Shown: in pieces, positions 27,883 to 38,887 of the stretch
Numbering within the stretch: position 1 is the first letter of the stretch
Layout: each line of letters starts with the position of its first letter
Assembly: GCF_041146795.1 (NCBI RefSeq)
Contig: NC_135178.1
Coordinates: 5,028,844 to 5,092,843 of the forward strand
From: Maylandia zebra
Lineage: Eukaryota; Chordata; Actinopteri; Cichliformes; Cichlidae
Reading direction: 5' to 3'
DNA: 64,000 nucleotides
Notes under the pieces: model-generated
Databases searched by the model: none
Told to the model about the DNA's origin: nothing
What the model saw: only the letters and a program-made list of their open reading frames with translations
Translations under genes and position numbers: made by a program

Positions 27883-28584
27883 GTGAGTGAAGTTGGCCCC
27901 CCCACCTTCTTCAAATCCAACAAAAGTGGTATCAAACGTTTGTGCTGCAAAAATTTTCGTTTGTGCTGCTATCATTTTAAAGATATTAATAAAAATTTCT
28001 AGAGGTCATCAGAGGTCAACCAGCCCCGTCATATTAATGGAATCAAACAAAATTGGTGTCAATCAGTTGTGCTATGTTTGTGCTGGTTTGTGCTGCTAAA
28101 ATTGTTGTTTGTGCCGCTATCATTTTAAAAATATTAATAAAACAACGTCTTGATGCGTGCTTAATCATCCGGGTAAGTAAATTCCAAAAGGTTGATTCTG
28201 TTCATCCGGACACTTTCAGTGGGAGAAACGTTTCGTCACTCATCCAAGTGACTTCTTCAGTCTCAGCTGACTGCAGTTTTCCCCAATCTTATAAACAGTA
28301 CATTTGACCTTTACATTTTCATTAATGTCTTTGAAAACAGAAGCAGCACAAACGACAACTTTAGCAGCACAAACCAGCACAAACATAGCACAACTGATTG
28401 ACACTAATTTTGTTTGATTCCATTAATATGAGGGGGCTGGTTGACCTCTGATGACCTCTAGAAATTTTTATTAATATCTTTAAAATGATAGCAGCACAAA
28501 CGAAAATTTTTGCAGCACAAACGCAGCACAAACGTTTGATACCACTTTTGTTGGATTTGAAGAGTGAGTGAAGTTGGCCCCCCC
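27883..28584. mobile_element. Foldback element with long inverted repeats and 21-bp flanking direct repeats
   Basis: Two arms, 27908-28119 and 28342-28563, are inverted copies of each other with few differences (the right arm has one extra cagcacaaacg). They flank a loop of about 220 bp. Identical 21-bp direct repeats lie at 27883-27903 and 28564-28584 (gtgagtgaagttgg followed by seven C). The arms contain repeated gtttgtgctgct motifs. No ORF of interest is present. The 21-bp direct repeats could be an unusually long target duplication or internal ends of a larger element. Confidence 0.75.
28180..28300 (-). repeat. Retroelement 3'-end fragment in the foldback loop (Penelope-like suspected)
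   Basis: The loop contains the familiar fish repeat sequence with gagaaacgtttcgtcactc and caagtgacttcttcag, in reverse orientation. I associate it with the 3' ends of Penelope-like elements, from memory, so the family is tentative. Confidence 0.4.
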
Positions 28585-28889
28585 GCTCACGTCTCCAAGA
28601 CATTTAAATGGATGTGCTGCAGGGATTGTCATAACATAACCTGATTAACATGTTATCTGCTGACTGTTAGGGGTCGACAAGCAAAACGAGCTCCTGGTAC
28701 AAAATGCCTTACTGTTTCCCATTACCACAAATGATGCAAAGGTTGCTCTCCACAAATGTGGGCATAGTGTGCTATGAGTGCGACATAAAACTGTAGAGAT
28801 AGAGCTTATGTGAGATGTTTGTGTGATGCTATAACAGAGCCGCAACAAATTTTTTGAAGTGATCAGCAATAGCTGTGAAGCTATTCATT

Positions 28890-29099
28890 ACTGAGTTCAT
28901 GTTTGGAACTTTGATTTCTGTTTATTTTTCTGTTTGTTTTCAATAAATTGGATGCTCAAAAAATGCTTTTGTCCAATTTCTGCTTGTTGCATGTTGAAGC
29001 TCTACTTGGAACCTTGTTAAGATCCAACCATGCAAAATATGACTTTTTTATTTTTTTGTTGCAATTTTTCAAGAGGTCTTAAACTTTTGATCGGGACTG
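28890..29099 (-). mobile_element. Truncated Tc1/mariner-like element, one end only
   Basis: On the minus strand the sequence from 29099 begins CAGTCCCGATCAAAAG, preceded by TA (29100-29101). It continues with gttggatcttaacaaggttc and cttcaacatgcaacaag, which I recognise as the terminal part of a common fish Tc1-like transposon. No matching second terminus lies within the next kilobase to the left, and no transposase is readable, so this is a remnant. Confidence 0.55.
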
Positions 29100-29101
29100 T
29101 A

Positions 29102-30040
29102 TCTCTATTCAGACCAGCTTGATTGTGACATCACAGAACAGAACCTCCCTGCAGTCTGTTGTTTTTATTGTGTGTGTGTTTTTTTTTAAATCTGCCATTG
29201 CTTTAGATATTTCAACCTTTTTGAAAATTATTTTCTTTTGCAGTTAGGATCCTTATTTGCTTTAAATCCATCACAGTACAGCAAACTAACCTTTTTAAAC
29301 ACAACCGAGTATTTTCCTGCAGCCTTTAAGTAACACAGTCTACCTAAGTTTGATTTGTAGCACGTTTCACACTATGTAAAAAACATAATGTTACCTGTAC
29401 AGACCCAGTATGTGATTTAAAAACACGAGGACTTACACGTGATCTTTAAATGAGGAGTCCTTACCTTTAAATGTAACGTCTCTTCTTCCTCTCCTGTCTT
29501 GTCTTTCTAAACCTTCTTCTTGTCTCAGCTTGATTTCTTGTTTCTTCGTGTCAAACACCGCAGCCGGCGATTTGGCTACCAACGCACTGTGCTACACACT
29601 ACACACAGTTTGTGTGTGCTGACATTTGTTGAGCTGATAGAAACGCTGCATTTGAAATTATCTGCCAATTTAAAAAAAAAAAAAGTCACTCCCTTTATGC
29701 GTCTTCCTCTTCGGATAGGTAGATCCCAACGTACCGAAGCCGCAACTTAGGGACACATGCCGTTTTTCCGGTCTTGTGGCAAAAAGAAAAAGAAAAAAAG
29801 AAGAAAAAACCCCAAGTGTCCCACTCTTAACTCCTGACCTTTTCAAATGTCCACAAAGTCCGCATTGACTCTACAACTTCCTTTATCTTCGTTCCCATGG
29901 TAACGAAGGGATACACATATTTATAAAGGAGAATGCGCTTCTATCTGATTCTATCTGAAAAACCGTTGAGAAGTGCTGTGGTTTTTAGCCCCACTTATTT
30001 GCGCTCTTCCTCTCCTTCATCGGGTGCAGCTTCACCTAGG
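29102..30040. other. Intergenic stretch without a recognised gene
   Basis: AT-rich, with a 12-A run near 29670 and an AG-rich run near 29780-29810. The 76-codon frames here match nothing I know and have no splice or promoter context. Confidence 0.6.
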
Positions 30041-30044
30041 GATG

Positions 30045-30075
30045 GATGGACACACACACACACACACACACACAC
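30045..30075. repeat. (CA)n microsatellite
   Basis: About 15 uninterrupted CA dinucleotides, outside the array. Confidence 0.9.
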
Positions 30076-30128
30076 CCACTGCTCCACCCCTCCCCTGATG
30101 CTGCTCAGCCACAAACCACACCCCGCCA

Positions 30129-31848
30129 CAGGCACGTGCAGAGGGGGGGCTAGAGGGGCTTGAGCACCCGCCCCTTTCCTGATGGGTGCCCAAAGTGCCC
30201 TTTTGTTGAGGCAACTTTTTTAAAAAAAATTATTATTTTTTTTATGTGTGTGTGTGTGCGTGCGGAGTCTTGTCTGTGCCCATCAACAATAATATTTAAC
30301 TATTAATCACAGTTTTGCTAAATAAAAGGATCTGGCTTGCATCAGTCACATGATCACATTTAACCAATGATCGCCCTTGACGGCAGAACGCGCTGGTTAC
30401 GAGCCGGGAACGAGCTCACAAAGAGCACGCGCATTTGTTGCGGTCCGGAGCTGTAGGAGAAACACAAGTTAACTCAGAGACACAGACTGATGCGACAAAC
30501 CCAGTAAGTAGGTGCACAGCGTGCACTGTAGTGTATAGCACCCAGGAGTATTAGCTTATTACGTACACGTTGGTAAGTTGTCTTGTGGCAACTGACGAAC
30601 TGAAACAAACGAGCGTGCTGTGTGTGCAACAGCGCGACAAACATTACCTGTCCTTTTATTAACTGCACAAGCAGTGCTGGTCACAGCTGCTGGCTACCTG
30701 TGTAAGGCTGTCATGGATCTGTAGCTCTGTCACCGTTTTAGGGAACATATTTAGTTTTAAAGTAAGTTTCCGGGCTTTTCCTGCCTTTCTGGAGGGATTA
30801 TATTTCACTAAAAAACGATCTAATATGCATGTCCACATAATAATTATTATAATTATAATATATTAAAAACACACGCTGTATTTTAAAGAACATACATTAA
30901 GAAGCAGATTATATTAGATTTATATTTTAAATAAGACAAAAGTTGGATTTTACAGCAGTAAAATTATTGTATCTCTGCAGTTTAAAAATGTAATAAGCTT
31001 TGCCCCTGCACAGAGTGGATAGTGAAACAAATGGAATCATCATAAATACATTATTTCATATTTATTACTTCCCCCTCCTCATTGCGTTATTATTGTAGCT
31101 CTAGTAATAAATAATAATGTAAGGATTATGGATCAGCACCGTGATGCCCATAGTATATACAGTATTCTGAAGAAGGTCTAAAATGTCACTGTGTGTGCGT
31201 GCATGTGTGTGTTTTATTTAGATGGATTTTTTTAAAAAATATTACTCATGATATAACATTGTCCAGACATGCCTGGTAAGGACATGAGGAGGAAACAGCA
31301 GGAGCTGTGTGAGGCTACTAAAGGCAGTGCTATAACATTTTTCTGTCATCATTTTATTATAGATTAAGTGCAAGAGTTGTTAGGTGTGGATAATTAGATT
31401 ATAGTTTATTGCAATAGCAAGTTGTGCCTTCAAAGGAGCTTGCAAAGACTACGATGACCGGGATGACTGAGAACCTTCACAGACAAGTTGTGCCTTGTTC
31501 TCACATAGCAAGTGGAGAGTGATATATGAAATGATGGGATGGAAGGAAGAAGAGAAGCAAAGAGTGATTCACAGGCAGAGCCTAATTTATTTCTCACAGT
31601 TTTTTGTTGCCTTATGGTTCCAAGCGCTGTCACCAATCTTTGCATTTTGTTATTATCTCATGACACTTGTTTAATCAGCTACCATCTCTCCTATGGACTT
31701 TTTAATGTCTACAGTCTCAGATCAACACAGCCCTTCTCTTCCCATATTAGATTCTTGATGAATGTGTGTTGTTGTTATTCAACCTGGTTCAATGTGCCCC
31801 TTTTTAACTTTGAGCACCCGTCCCTTTAAACCTCTCTGCACGGCCCTG
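30129..31848. mobile_element. Complete non-autonomous hAT-like transposon
   Basis: The element is 1720 bp. The left end reads CAGGCACGTGCAGAG, and the right end read inwards is CAGGGCCGTGCAGAG. Sub-terminal matches continue with gagcaccc and ccctttaaa-type sequence. A perfect 8-bp duplication, CCCCGCCA, flanks it at 30121-30128 and 31849-31856. CAGGG termini with an 8-bp duplication are typical of the hAT superfamily. The interior is AT-rich and has no transposase-like frame, so the element depended on an enzyme made elsewhere. The intact duplication shows that both ends are genuine. Confidence 0.88.
31418..31496. mobile_element. 53-bp retroelement 3'-end insertion with 13-bp target duplication, nested in the hAT element
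   Basis: The 13-mer caagttgtgcctt occurs at 31418-31430 and 31484-31496. The 53 bp between them (31431-31483) end in gactgagaaccttcacaga, the same end as the insertion at 38553-38674. This is an extreme 5' truncation of a target-primed retroelement. It post-dates the hAT element in which it sits. Confidence 0.8.
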
Positions 31849-31856
31849 CCCCGCCA

Positions 31857-32579
31857 CAGTGCTTTTCAGATTTTTAAAATGTAGTTAATGAATTATTCAG
31901 TGTGTTTCAAACTAAACTGTTTATAAAACCAACAAAACCCCTAAAAATTAATCTTAACTACGTGTTTTGTCAGTTACTCAAAACATTTTTCTAAATGAGA
32001 TAATATGTGGTTTGTGGCTCAGCTGCAGGGAGGGCTTTGGCTGGTGGGTTCAGGGTGTGGTGTCAGGGGATGCTGACCCACACGGCTGTTCTGCATCATC
32101 TGATCATGTTGGGACTGTGTGCTGCACGGGAAGAAGGTGGCTGGAAAACTGCACAAGCAGAAGAAACCAATGACAAACTGTAAATAAAAGCATCTACGTG
32201 CTTGTAACATGCATGCTTTACACCCTAACTGTTTATTAAGCATAACAAGGTTTTAATAAAATAGACATTGATTTCCTTAAACAATTTAGAAGAAAAAATA
32301 GCAGTCATCATAAAGCTAACAAAAAAAAACACGGAAAAAATGCCTGAATAGCACAAGTGATTAATGCCATCAAGCTAATGCTAAAGAAGCAGCAGACAAT
32401 GACAGGTCAACATAAAATAACTAAATCTTAAGGAATGAGTAATAACATAATGTATGATTAACTATATTTCACATTTATGAATGAATTACATTTTTCAGGT
32501 TTATTATCATTATGATTCAGACATAATGCAGCTGTAAAGATCACATTTAGTAGCAAATTTCTCATCAATAGAACCCAAC
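31857..32579. other. Intergenic stretch without a recognised gene
   Basis: AT-rich. The short frames at 31967-32243 have no family match or splice context. Confidence 0.55.
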
Positions 32580-33368
32580 TGTCATGGTCCGGGTGAGCAC
32601 GGGGTTTTTCCACTCCGCTGGGTTCTACCTTCAGGCAGAGACTCCAATCAGCTTCCACACCTGGTTCCAATCAAGTCACCTGCATATAAGACCAGCATTC
32701 ACAACAGACCTCTGCCAGATCTTCTGCTAACCCATGTCAGTGCTAGGCTGCGAACCCCTTGTGAGAACCCTCAACTACTGCTTTTCCCTCACCGTGTTTT
32801 TCTTTGTCATAGGACCCACCTGGCAGTCACGTTTCCCGAACTACTCTCATCTCCGCCTGGACGCTGGTTCTGTCATCTGGTTTCTTCCTCTCCACCATCG
32901 GACTACACCTGCCTGCCTCCCTGCCAAGTCCCTCACTCCACGCATATTCTGGATCCTCTCTGGACACTCCTCACCCGGAACCCCCTGGACACCCCTTCCT
33001 CGCATGACACTTTAAACCTGCAACGCGTAAGCCCTAACCTCCATAGCCTAATCCTGCAGCTGTGATTCACTGGACTGCCACTGACTACTTGTCTCTTCTC
33101 ATTATAGTGACTGCGTACCTCCATCCAAGCCGCTGCCCCTTTTTCCATCCGTGAAATCCAGCACCTAGCCATAGCACTCAGTTTCATGTTCACAGTTTGG
33201 CCTCACAGTTCACAGTTCATAGCATTTCATAATTCATAGCATTCATAGTCTCTTGTTGTGTAATTTCACTAGACACTTGTAAATAAAGCACTGTGTTCAC
33301 GCCCGTTTGCCTCCCTCTGTGTCTGCATTTGAGTCCACACCCACAGCCGGGCCCTCTCGGCCGTAACA
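32580..33368 (+). mobile_element. Solo LTR (Ty3/gypsy-type suspected)
   Basis: The element is 789 bp, starts TGTCATGG and ends CGTAACA. It is flanked by the 5-bp duplication CCAAC at 32575-32579 and 33369-33373. A polyadenylation signal AATAAA lies near 33282, about 85 bp from the right end, and gcatataagacc near 32682 could serve as a TATA element, so the LTR reads on the plus strand. No internal retroelement sequence is attached, so the provirus was probably lost by recombination between its two LTRs. The Ty3/gypsy family is inferred from the terminal sequence. Confidence 0.85.
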
Positions 33369-33424
33369 CCAACACTAATTATATTTGATTTGGAGAGAAT
33401 TAGAGAGATAGAGAATTAAAAAAC

Positions 33425-33906
33425 ACAGCATGGTACATTATTACAAATAAGGCACTCCCACATCAAAAGTAAAACTTGGAAGCTTTGTGTCTCTGTCATT
33501 ATTTCTTCTGCCATACAGCTACACCGCTGGAGCATGGTACACAGAAGTCGCTTTAAAAAAATACATTTAGTATAGCTCTTCAGGCATAGAAAACATAACT
33601 TTACCTTACATCGAGGACAAACAACAAATTTACAATTCCACTTGCTGTACTCAACCAGGAGGTGAGACAGGGACGGATAGAAGGACATCCGTGGACTTCC
33701 TCCAATGAACCAAAGGTTATCTGGGCAGGTTTGTAGTGTTTTTAGTGATTTTCACAGCAGTCTTTCCAAGGCCGTGGACTCTCCCATTCCCTCAAACACT
33801 GCAAGCAGAATTCAAACGGCTGTCCATTTACTGCTGTGCACACTTTACAGAGGACATTCAAATCTGATCCATTCTCTCTTATCACAATGGATCTGCATTC
33901 GGGACA
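33425..33906 (-). pseudogene. Broken RBR-type E3 ubiquitin ligase fragment (IBR and RING2 region)
   Basis: Reading the minus strand from 33906, directly after an acceptor-like ctccctgtag, the translation begins CPECRSIVIRE and has a Cys/His pattern with FCLQCLREWESPRPWKDCC, like the IBR zinc domain of RBR ligases. Further on it gives HGCPSIRPC, then in another frame EYSKWNCKFVVCPRCK and CFLCLK, which fit the RING2 half. A stop codon (after ENH) and a frameshift (between the CPSIRPC and EYSKWNC segments) separate these pieces, so the copy is not functional as it stands. I recall a multigene fish family with this spacing. No N-terminal RING1 is seen nearby on this strand. Confidence 0.6.
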
Positions 33907-34058
33907 CTACAGGGAGACCTCCCTTATGGGGATGCTGCTGACATATTATAAATTGTTATATCTATATTTAGCCTAATGGTAAGGAGAAATATTACTTTTT
34001 TCCACCGTCGAGATCCTTTGAGATCAAAGTGGATCAACAGCTTCACCAAATGAAGCAC

Positions 34059-34065
34059 TATAAAA
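34059..34065 (+). promoter_or_regulatory. TATA box candidate for the ubiquitin-like gene piece
   Basis: TATAAAA lies 183 bp ahead of a strong donor-like AAACAAG|GTGAGC (34247/34248). A first exon of about 150 bp between them is plausible but has no convincing start codon in the right frame. Confidence 0.3.
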
Positions 34066-34531
34066 ACTGCACAGGAAAAATATCCCTAACTTCACCTGTG
34101 ATCACACAGTAGTTTTCTGTTGCAAAGGGAACAAAGAGAAAGACTTCACTGAGTGAAAAAGGATGAAGATACAAGCTGGTGATGATCCAGTGCACCTGGT
34201 CTCAGGACGTGAAGAAAAAGCCTGATCACCTTCTCCACAAAAACAAGGTGAGCTTAATGTTATGATTGATTTTAGCTTTTCAAGTTATGTATGTTACTTT
34301 CATAATAGTCACAGATTATATTGCAAACGCAGTGATTGCTGTTATGTGTATGATGACCAAAACTCTCTAAAAAACTGTTATTTCTTGCTGGCTTTCAATG
34401 GAAGATTATACCCATCCATTCAATTGAATTTGTTTTGAAGTCTTTTTCTGCTTTGATTGAGCTTGAAAGTCAAAAACACCACCAACAAAAAACTTTTAAA
34501 ACTGCTTTTTGTTTCCTTTTTTCCTTTGAAG

Positions 34532-34900
34532 AAATCCTGAGCAGGAGGAACCAAACAGCTAAGAGCATCTTGACCACAGTGGGGGAAAAGGTGTGCACTG
34601 AGGATGATTTTGAAATATTAACTTTGTTGTCACTGCTAAGGAGTTTTGGACACAGGAGTGTGTTTAAAATGTGTGCATCTTCAGTGGTGTTCAGGGAACC
34701 TGACATAATAGTTTTTGACATGTTTAAATATTTTGTGAGGTTCATCTCTGTCCTCTGTTGTGTGTGTAGGATATCTTATGGCTGAAGTCCGGCTGACTGT
34801 CGCTGGGAAGCTATTGGTGAACGACTCTGCATCTCTATCTGAATATGGGCTCAAGCCCTCGTGCGTGGTGCAGATGGTGGTGAAGGTCCACAGAGGCTGA
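34532..34900 (+). pseudogene. Ubiquitin-like domain fragment, two exon-like pieces
   Basis: The piece at 34770-34900 follows the acceptor tgtgtgtag and encodes about 40 residues ending in VQMVVKVHRG and a stop. The pattern TVAGKLL, then SLSEYGLKP, is that of the C-terminal half of a ubiquitin fold. The usual Gly-Gly tail is reduced to one Gly. A piece at 34532-34590 (acceptor ctttgaag, donor GAAAAG|GTGTGC) encodes AKSILTTVGEK, which resembles the first helix of such domains. The two do not join in frame with simple GT/AG splicing, so I treat this as a fragment or pseudogene. Its likely relatives are the UBL domains found on fish RBR ligases; a remnant of such a ligase lies 0.9 kb to the left on the opposite strand. 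Confidence 0.5.
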
Positions 34901-37173
34901 CAGAGACCAGCAATATGATACATCCAAAGGACAAAATGCATCATCTTTGCTAACTGGCACTGAACTGTGTCGTCTTTGATCTTTGGTTTTCTTCTACACT
35001 TAAACATACAGCTCAATGAAGCATTAAATGTAAGCGACTGTATAACTTACTTGTTATAATAGTCTTACAGAGTAGGCCTTGAGATGGAGAGGATAGATGC
35101 AGCTTCAGTAAAAGACATTTTCAGGGAAAGAACATTTTCCAGTTCCTCTTTGGAAATTTGAATATTGTGAAAAATGACTTGAAAAAACATGTTTTTAATA
35201 AGGCTTTGAGCTAAATGTGGAAAAATGTTGCTACTAATTCCAGCATCATTCAGTTTACAAACGGCGTCCCATTGAATAACTGGAATCCCCCCTCCCCCAT
35301 TTTCACATAATGTGAAGCCATCCAGTGGGATGGTTCACATTTTTGAAACTCCTGATATTGCGTGAAATCCCTTTATGCACACTTTGACTACAAGGGGTAG
35401 CCGACAAGCATTAAAAAAGGATAATGTTTTTAAAAATGGGAAGAGCAACCAAATTATAACATAACATTAAAGTGAGCATGTGCTACACACCTCCTGCATG
35501 AATCAATAAATTCAGATATATTTAATCACTGATGCAAAATCTTACAAAACATGCTTTGGTTTTGTCGAGTGGACTCTTGCTGCCTTTAGCAGAGAGTGCT
35601 AATTCTGGGACTGGTGGATGCTTACAGCACACAGTATATGAAGAAAACTATAAAGATGTTTACATACAGCCTATAAACATGGAGTGATGGTAATACAACC
35701 ACAAATTTGTTTCACAGCTGAAATTAATCAGATAAAAAAAACCCATTATTTTTTAATGCTGTGCCACTGGTATTCTATTTGTACTTGTCTAGATTTATAC
35801 TCCTCTACACCTCTTTAGATGCTGTATTGCTTTAAAACATTGATGTGAAGATACCAGTGCCCATTCTGCTGGTTAAAAAAATAAGAAGGTAATCTTTAAA
35901 TACACCAAATGTTCAGGTACATCCTGAAGGGTGCAATATTCCACACAGGCAGGAGGGGTCACTGTTTGAAAACAGTTGCAGGTCAGCTAAAGTACATACA
36001 ATGGCATAACACTGCAAACCAGGGATACTGGTTAAATGACCATAGGGAGATTTTAAATGGAAAAAACTAACAAAAGATCAAAATACATATGTACATATTA
36101 CTCACAAATCATATCAAGTTTGAACTCTTTTTTTTTTTAGGGAACAGAAGTCAAATTAACCATGGGTTCAATCTGGTTACAAAAAGCTTTCTTCACATTA
36201 ATAAATACATTACTCATACGTCACCTGCATGTGGGTAAATCCTAGAGTCATACAGGAAGCAGCGGAGCCAGCTTCCTAGGCCTATACTGATATGTGTGTG
36301 AGCACATGGTTCCTGACAGTTATTTTGTATCCGTAATCATAATGCAACAATCAAAAAGAGAGGTGTTTGGATAAACTGTTATTTATTTTCAGGCTGTTTT
36401 TTCAAGATCCAGTGCATTTAACAGTGCATTGAAACATTTGATGCTGTGACGCAAAATTACCTAAACACCAATGAAAGGGTAATCAGAAACTTACAAAGTA
36501 GCCAGTAATCCTGGTGATGACTCGTGTGAACTTAAATCTTCTAGAAAAATATATGTGACCCTAGGACTTGTCATAGGATGCCATTTTAGCCTGCAGCCTG
36601 AAAATAGAGCATAAAATGTAAATCATGGATGGAAGGTTACATCGGACACCAAAAAGCATGTATTCATGCACCGCAGACGAGCTTTTCTACACTTCACCCA
36701 GACAAGCTGTATTTAAAACCACTAATGTCAGAACCAGTCATAACGTACTGCATGTAATGTGCCTAACACAGATCATCTCCTGTCTTTTGCCATGTGTGTG
36801 AAAGGGCCACAATGTCTAGCGTTCATGACAGAAAATGGCATCACACCAATCTTATATTTACCAAATTACATTCAAGCTATAATTTTTGAGAAGGTTCATG
36901 ACATGTAGGTAAAATATTTTCCTCTACAAAACTCTAAATGTCCTTTGGCATCTTTGCTTTTTTGTTAAAATTAGCATACATCTTTAAATTAAATCAAAAG
37001 TAAGAAATATATGAAACTGATGTTAACGAGGCAGCTAGTGACTAGCTGAATAAAAAAAGTGCTGATGAGTCTTTGCGGTCACATGAGGCTCAGCTGAAGG
37101 AGATGGTGAGGAAAAGGTAACGGAAGGAGAGATGATGCAGAAAGGCACAGAGTAGGTTTCCTCCATTGTGTCT
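34901..37173. other. AT-rich stretch, possibly the tango2 3' UTR on its right side
   Basis: No coding exon or mobile element is recognised in 2.3 kb. TTTATT on the plus strand near 36380 could be a minus-strand polyadenylation signal for the tango2 exon, but several similar sites exist. Confidence 0.4.
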
Positions 37174-37294
37174 TCACTCCTGCAGTTTGAACTGGAAAGA
37201 ACTGGTGCTCCATTTGGTTGTGTCACAGTCAAGCATGGTGCGCTCTGTGAAGATCACATTCCCTTCTGCATCTATCAGGATAATTGTATTGGTT
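37174..37294 (-). CDS. tango2: TANGO2 last coding exon (partial gene)
   Basis: The minus-strand translation starts TNTIILIDAEG, contains FTERTMLDCDTTKW and ends FQFKLQE at a stop codon (37174-37176). This matches the C-terminus of TANGO2 (transport and Golgi organisation 2 homologue), a conserved NRDE-type protein linked to lipid and heme handling in human disease. The exon follows a good acceptor, ttatccattcag, at 37295-37306; the first base completes a codon begun in the preceding exon. The 121-bp length keeps the frame to the stop. I could not find any upstream TANGO2 exon between here and the fasn exons. Either the preceding intron is long and filled with transposons, or this is an orphan copy of the last exon. 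The gene identity is firm; the completeness of the gene is unknown. Confidence 0.75.
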
Positions 37295-37917
37295 CTGAAT
37301 GGATAACAATACAGAGAAGAAAACAATTGTAAATTTAATATCTAATAAGTATGACAGTGGTTATGAAAAGTCACTTTTCAGACACTGTTTGCCGCTGCCC
37401 TGCTAAATGATGTTTTGATAGCTTTGGAAAGGACTAACCCTCTGACCTTTTGGCTACAAGAGAGTGTCTGTACCCAATAATCCAGTGTTTCATTGCTGTG
37501 GAGGATTGATTACACTGGGGATTTTTTGTGTGTGCCAAGAGTTCACTGTTCTGTGATATTGCTGTCTAGCACAGTAGTGTAGGTGGAGTTTGGGTGCCCC
37601 CTCGAATCCAAGAAATATATTATTATTTGAGGTCTGTCAATTCAAAGCTGCTTTTTACCTGTCCATTTGGAGACAGTAAAAACTAATATTCTTAAAATTC
37701 TATTCCTAAAATTAAAATCACAATTCAATTTCAAGTTAATAATATACAATCTTTTGATTTGACTAAAGCAGAACAATATTTAAAGAAATTTAAAAGGCCT
37801 TCTGGGTTTTGTTTGTTTGTTTGTTTGTTTTTTTGCTGTATTATGCTTTTAAAAACATCAAAATCCACAGTCAGATTACAACAAAAACAAACAAGAAGCA
37901 CTCTGAGAGCGCAAATT

Positions 37918-37990
37918 GTATTCAATTCAATTCAATTTTATTTATATAGCGCCAAATCTGCTGCGACCAGTTGGGCTGAGAGAAGGAAGA
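37918..37990 (+). repeat. Dispersed fish SINE-like fragment
   Basis: The motif caattcaattcaattttatt followed by tatatagcgcc is a very common start of a dispersed fish repeat. The copy is short and fades after about 70 bp. A (TTTG)n run lies just ahead, at 37813-37833. Confidence 0.5.
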
Positions 37991-38539
37991 CAGGATAAAA
38001 GATTGTATTTTATCTCTATTAATATTCATTGCAGATGCAGATATGGAAAGCTGGAGTCTGTGTCGGGATCACCAAGTAGCTGTTCCTGGTTCTTGGTTCT
38101 CCGGCTGTTGTACCTGTGTAGTTGGTGCACTGTCCCACAACATCACTCATGCTCAAGATTTACACAGGGCCAGATACCTACATTCAAGCTACCTTCTCGT
38201 AACAGCACAGTGATACAGAATTTTAGGATTTGTTTTAATAATGCACAAAAGTATTACAACTTAACTCTTAAAAATGTTAATCAAGAAACTGGATTTTATG
38301 ACGTGCAGCATGTCATAGCACGTAAAGCACGTGCAGTGCTTTAATTTGCTTCTCTTGCTATCTATGCATTTTTTCTGATACCTTCACAGGTGTTGAATAA
38401 ACAAATGTTTGACCCTCACACAGAGCAGCTGTGCACGTCAAATAATGAGAAGTGCCACAACTTTCAATGTGTTAATGCATCAACTTCACTTGCAGCACAG
38501 GTGGTGGACTTTAAAGAAGGGTAACAAGATTGAATTGTG

Positions 38540-38687
38540 CAACAATGCTGATGAAGTGAAGAAGCTTCTCGGATGAGAGGTGAAACGTCTTCAAGCAACT
38601 TAAAGAAGTCCAGACGCTTTTCTTTACAAGCTCCTTTGACTACGATGACCTGAATGACTGAGAACCTTCACAGACAACAATGCTGAT
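38540..38687 (+). mobile_element. 122-bp retroelement 3'-end insertion with 13-bp target duplication
   Basis: The 13-mer caacaatgctgat occurs at 38540-38552 and 38675-38687. The insert between them (38553-38674) carries gaggtgaaacgtcttcaagc and ends gactgagaaccttcacaga, the same end as the 53-bp insertion at 31431-31483. I associate this sequence with the 3' end of Penelope-like elements of fish. Severe 5' truncation and a 13-bp duplication agree with target-primed insertion. Confidence 0.82.
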
Positions 38688-38701
38688 TCTGTAGTTTATT
38701 G

Positions 38702-38887
38702 TATGACACCGTTATGTTTCCTTTACATGAACTGTGGGCAGTAGTAGCACTGATGTTGGTCGCTATGGTATTTGTAACTGTGGGTGTTCCTGTAGGGCTA
38801 CGCGTGAGAATTCACAAATGTGCTGTTGCAACTTCCTCAAAAGCTGCAGTTGCTGCAGCCTCTGAGAAATGCTCACAGATTGATAGG
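38702..38887 (+). other. Unidentified exon-like frame with a hydrophobic segment
   Basis: From an ATG at 38702 a frame encodes a stretch of about 22 hydrophobic residues (around WAVVALMLVAMVFVTVG) followed by a basic RVRIHK, as in a single-pass membrane protein. It runs to a good donor, ATTGATAG|GTATGTT, at 38887/38888. I do not recognise a family and see no partner exon. It may be chance. Confidence 0.2.

Noticed and set aside
37916-38344. A 142-codon plus-strand frame
   Set aside because: It starts inside a dispersed repeat and has no family match, splice sites or conservation evidence.
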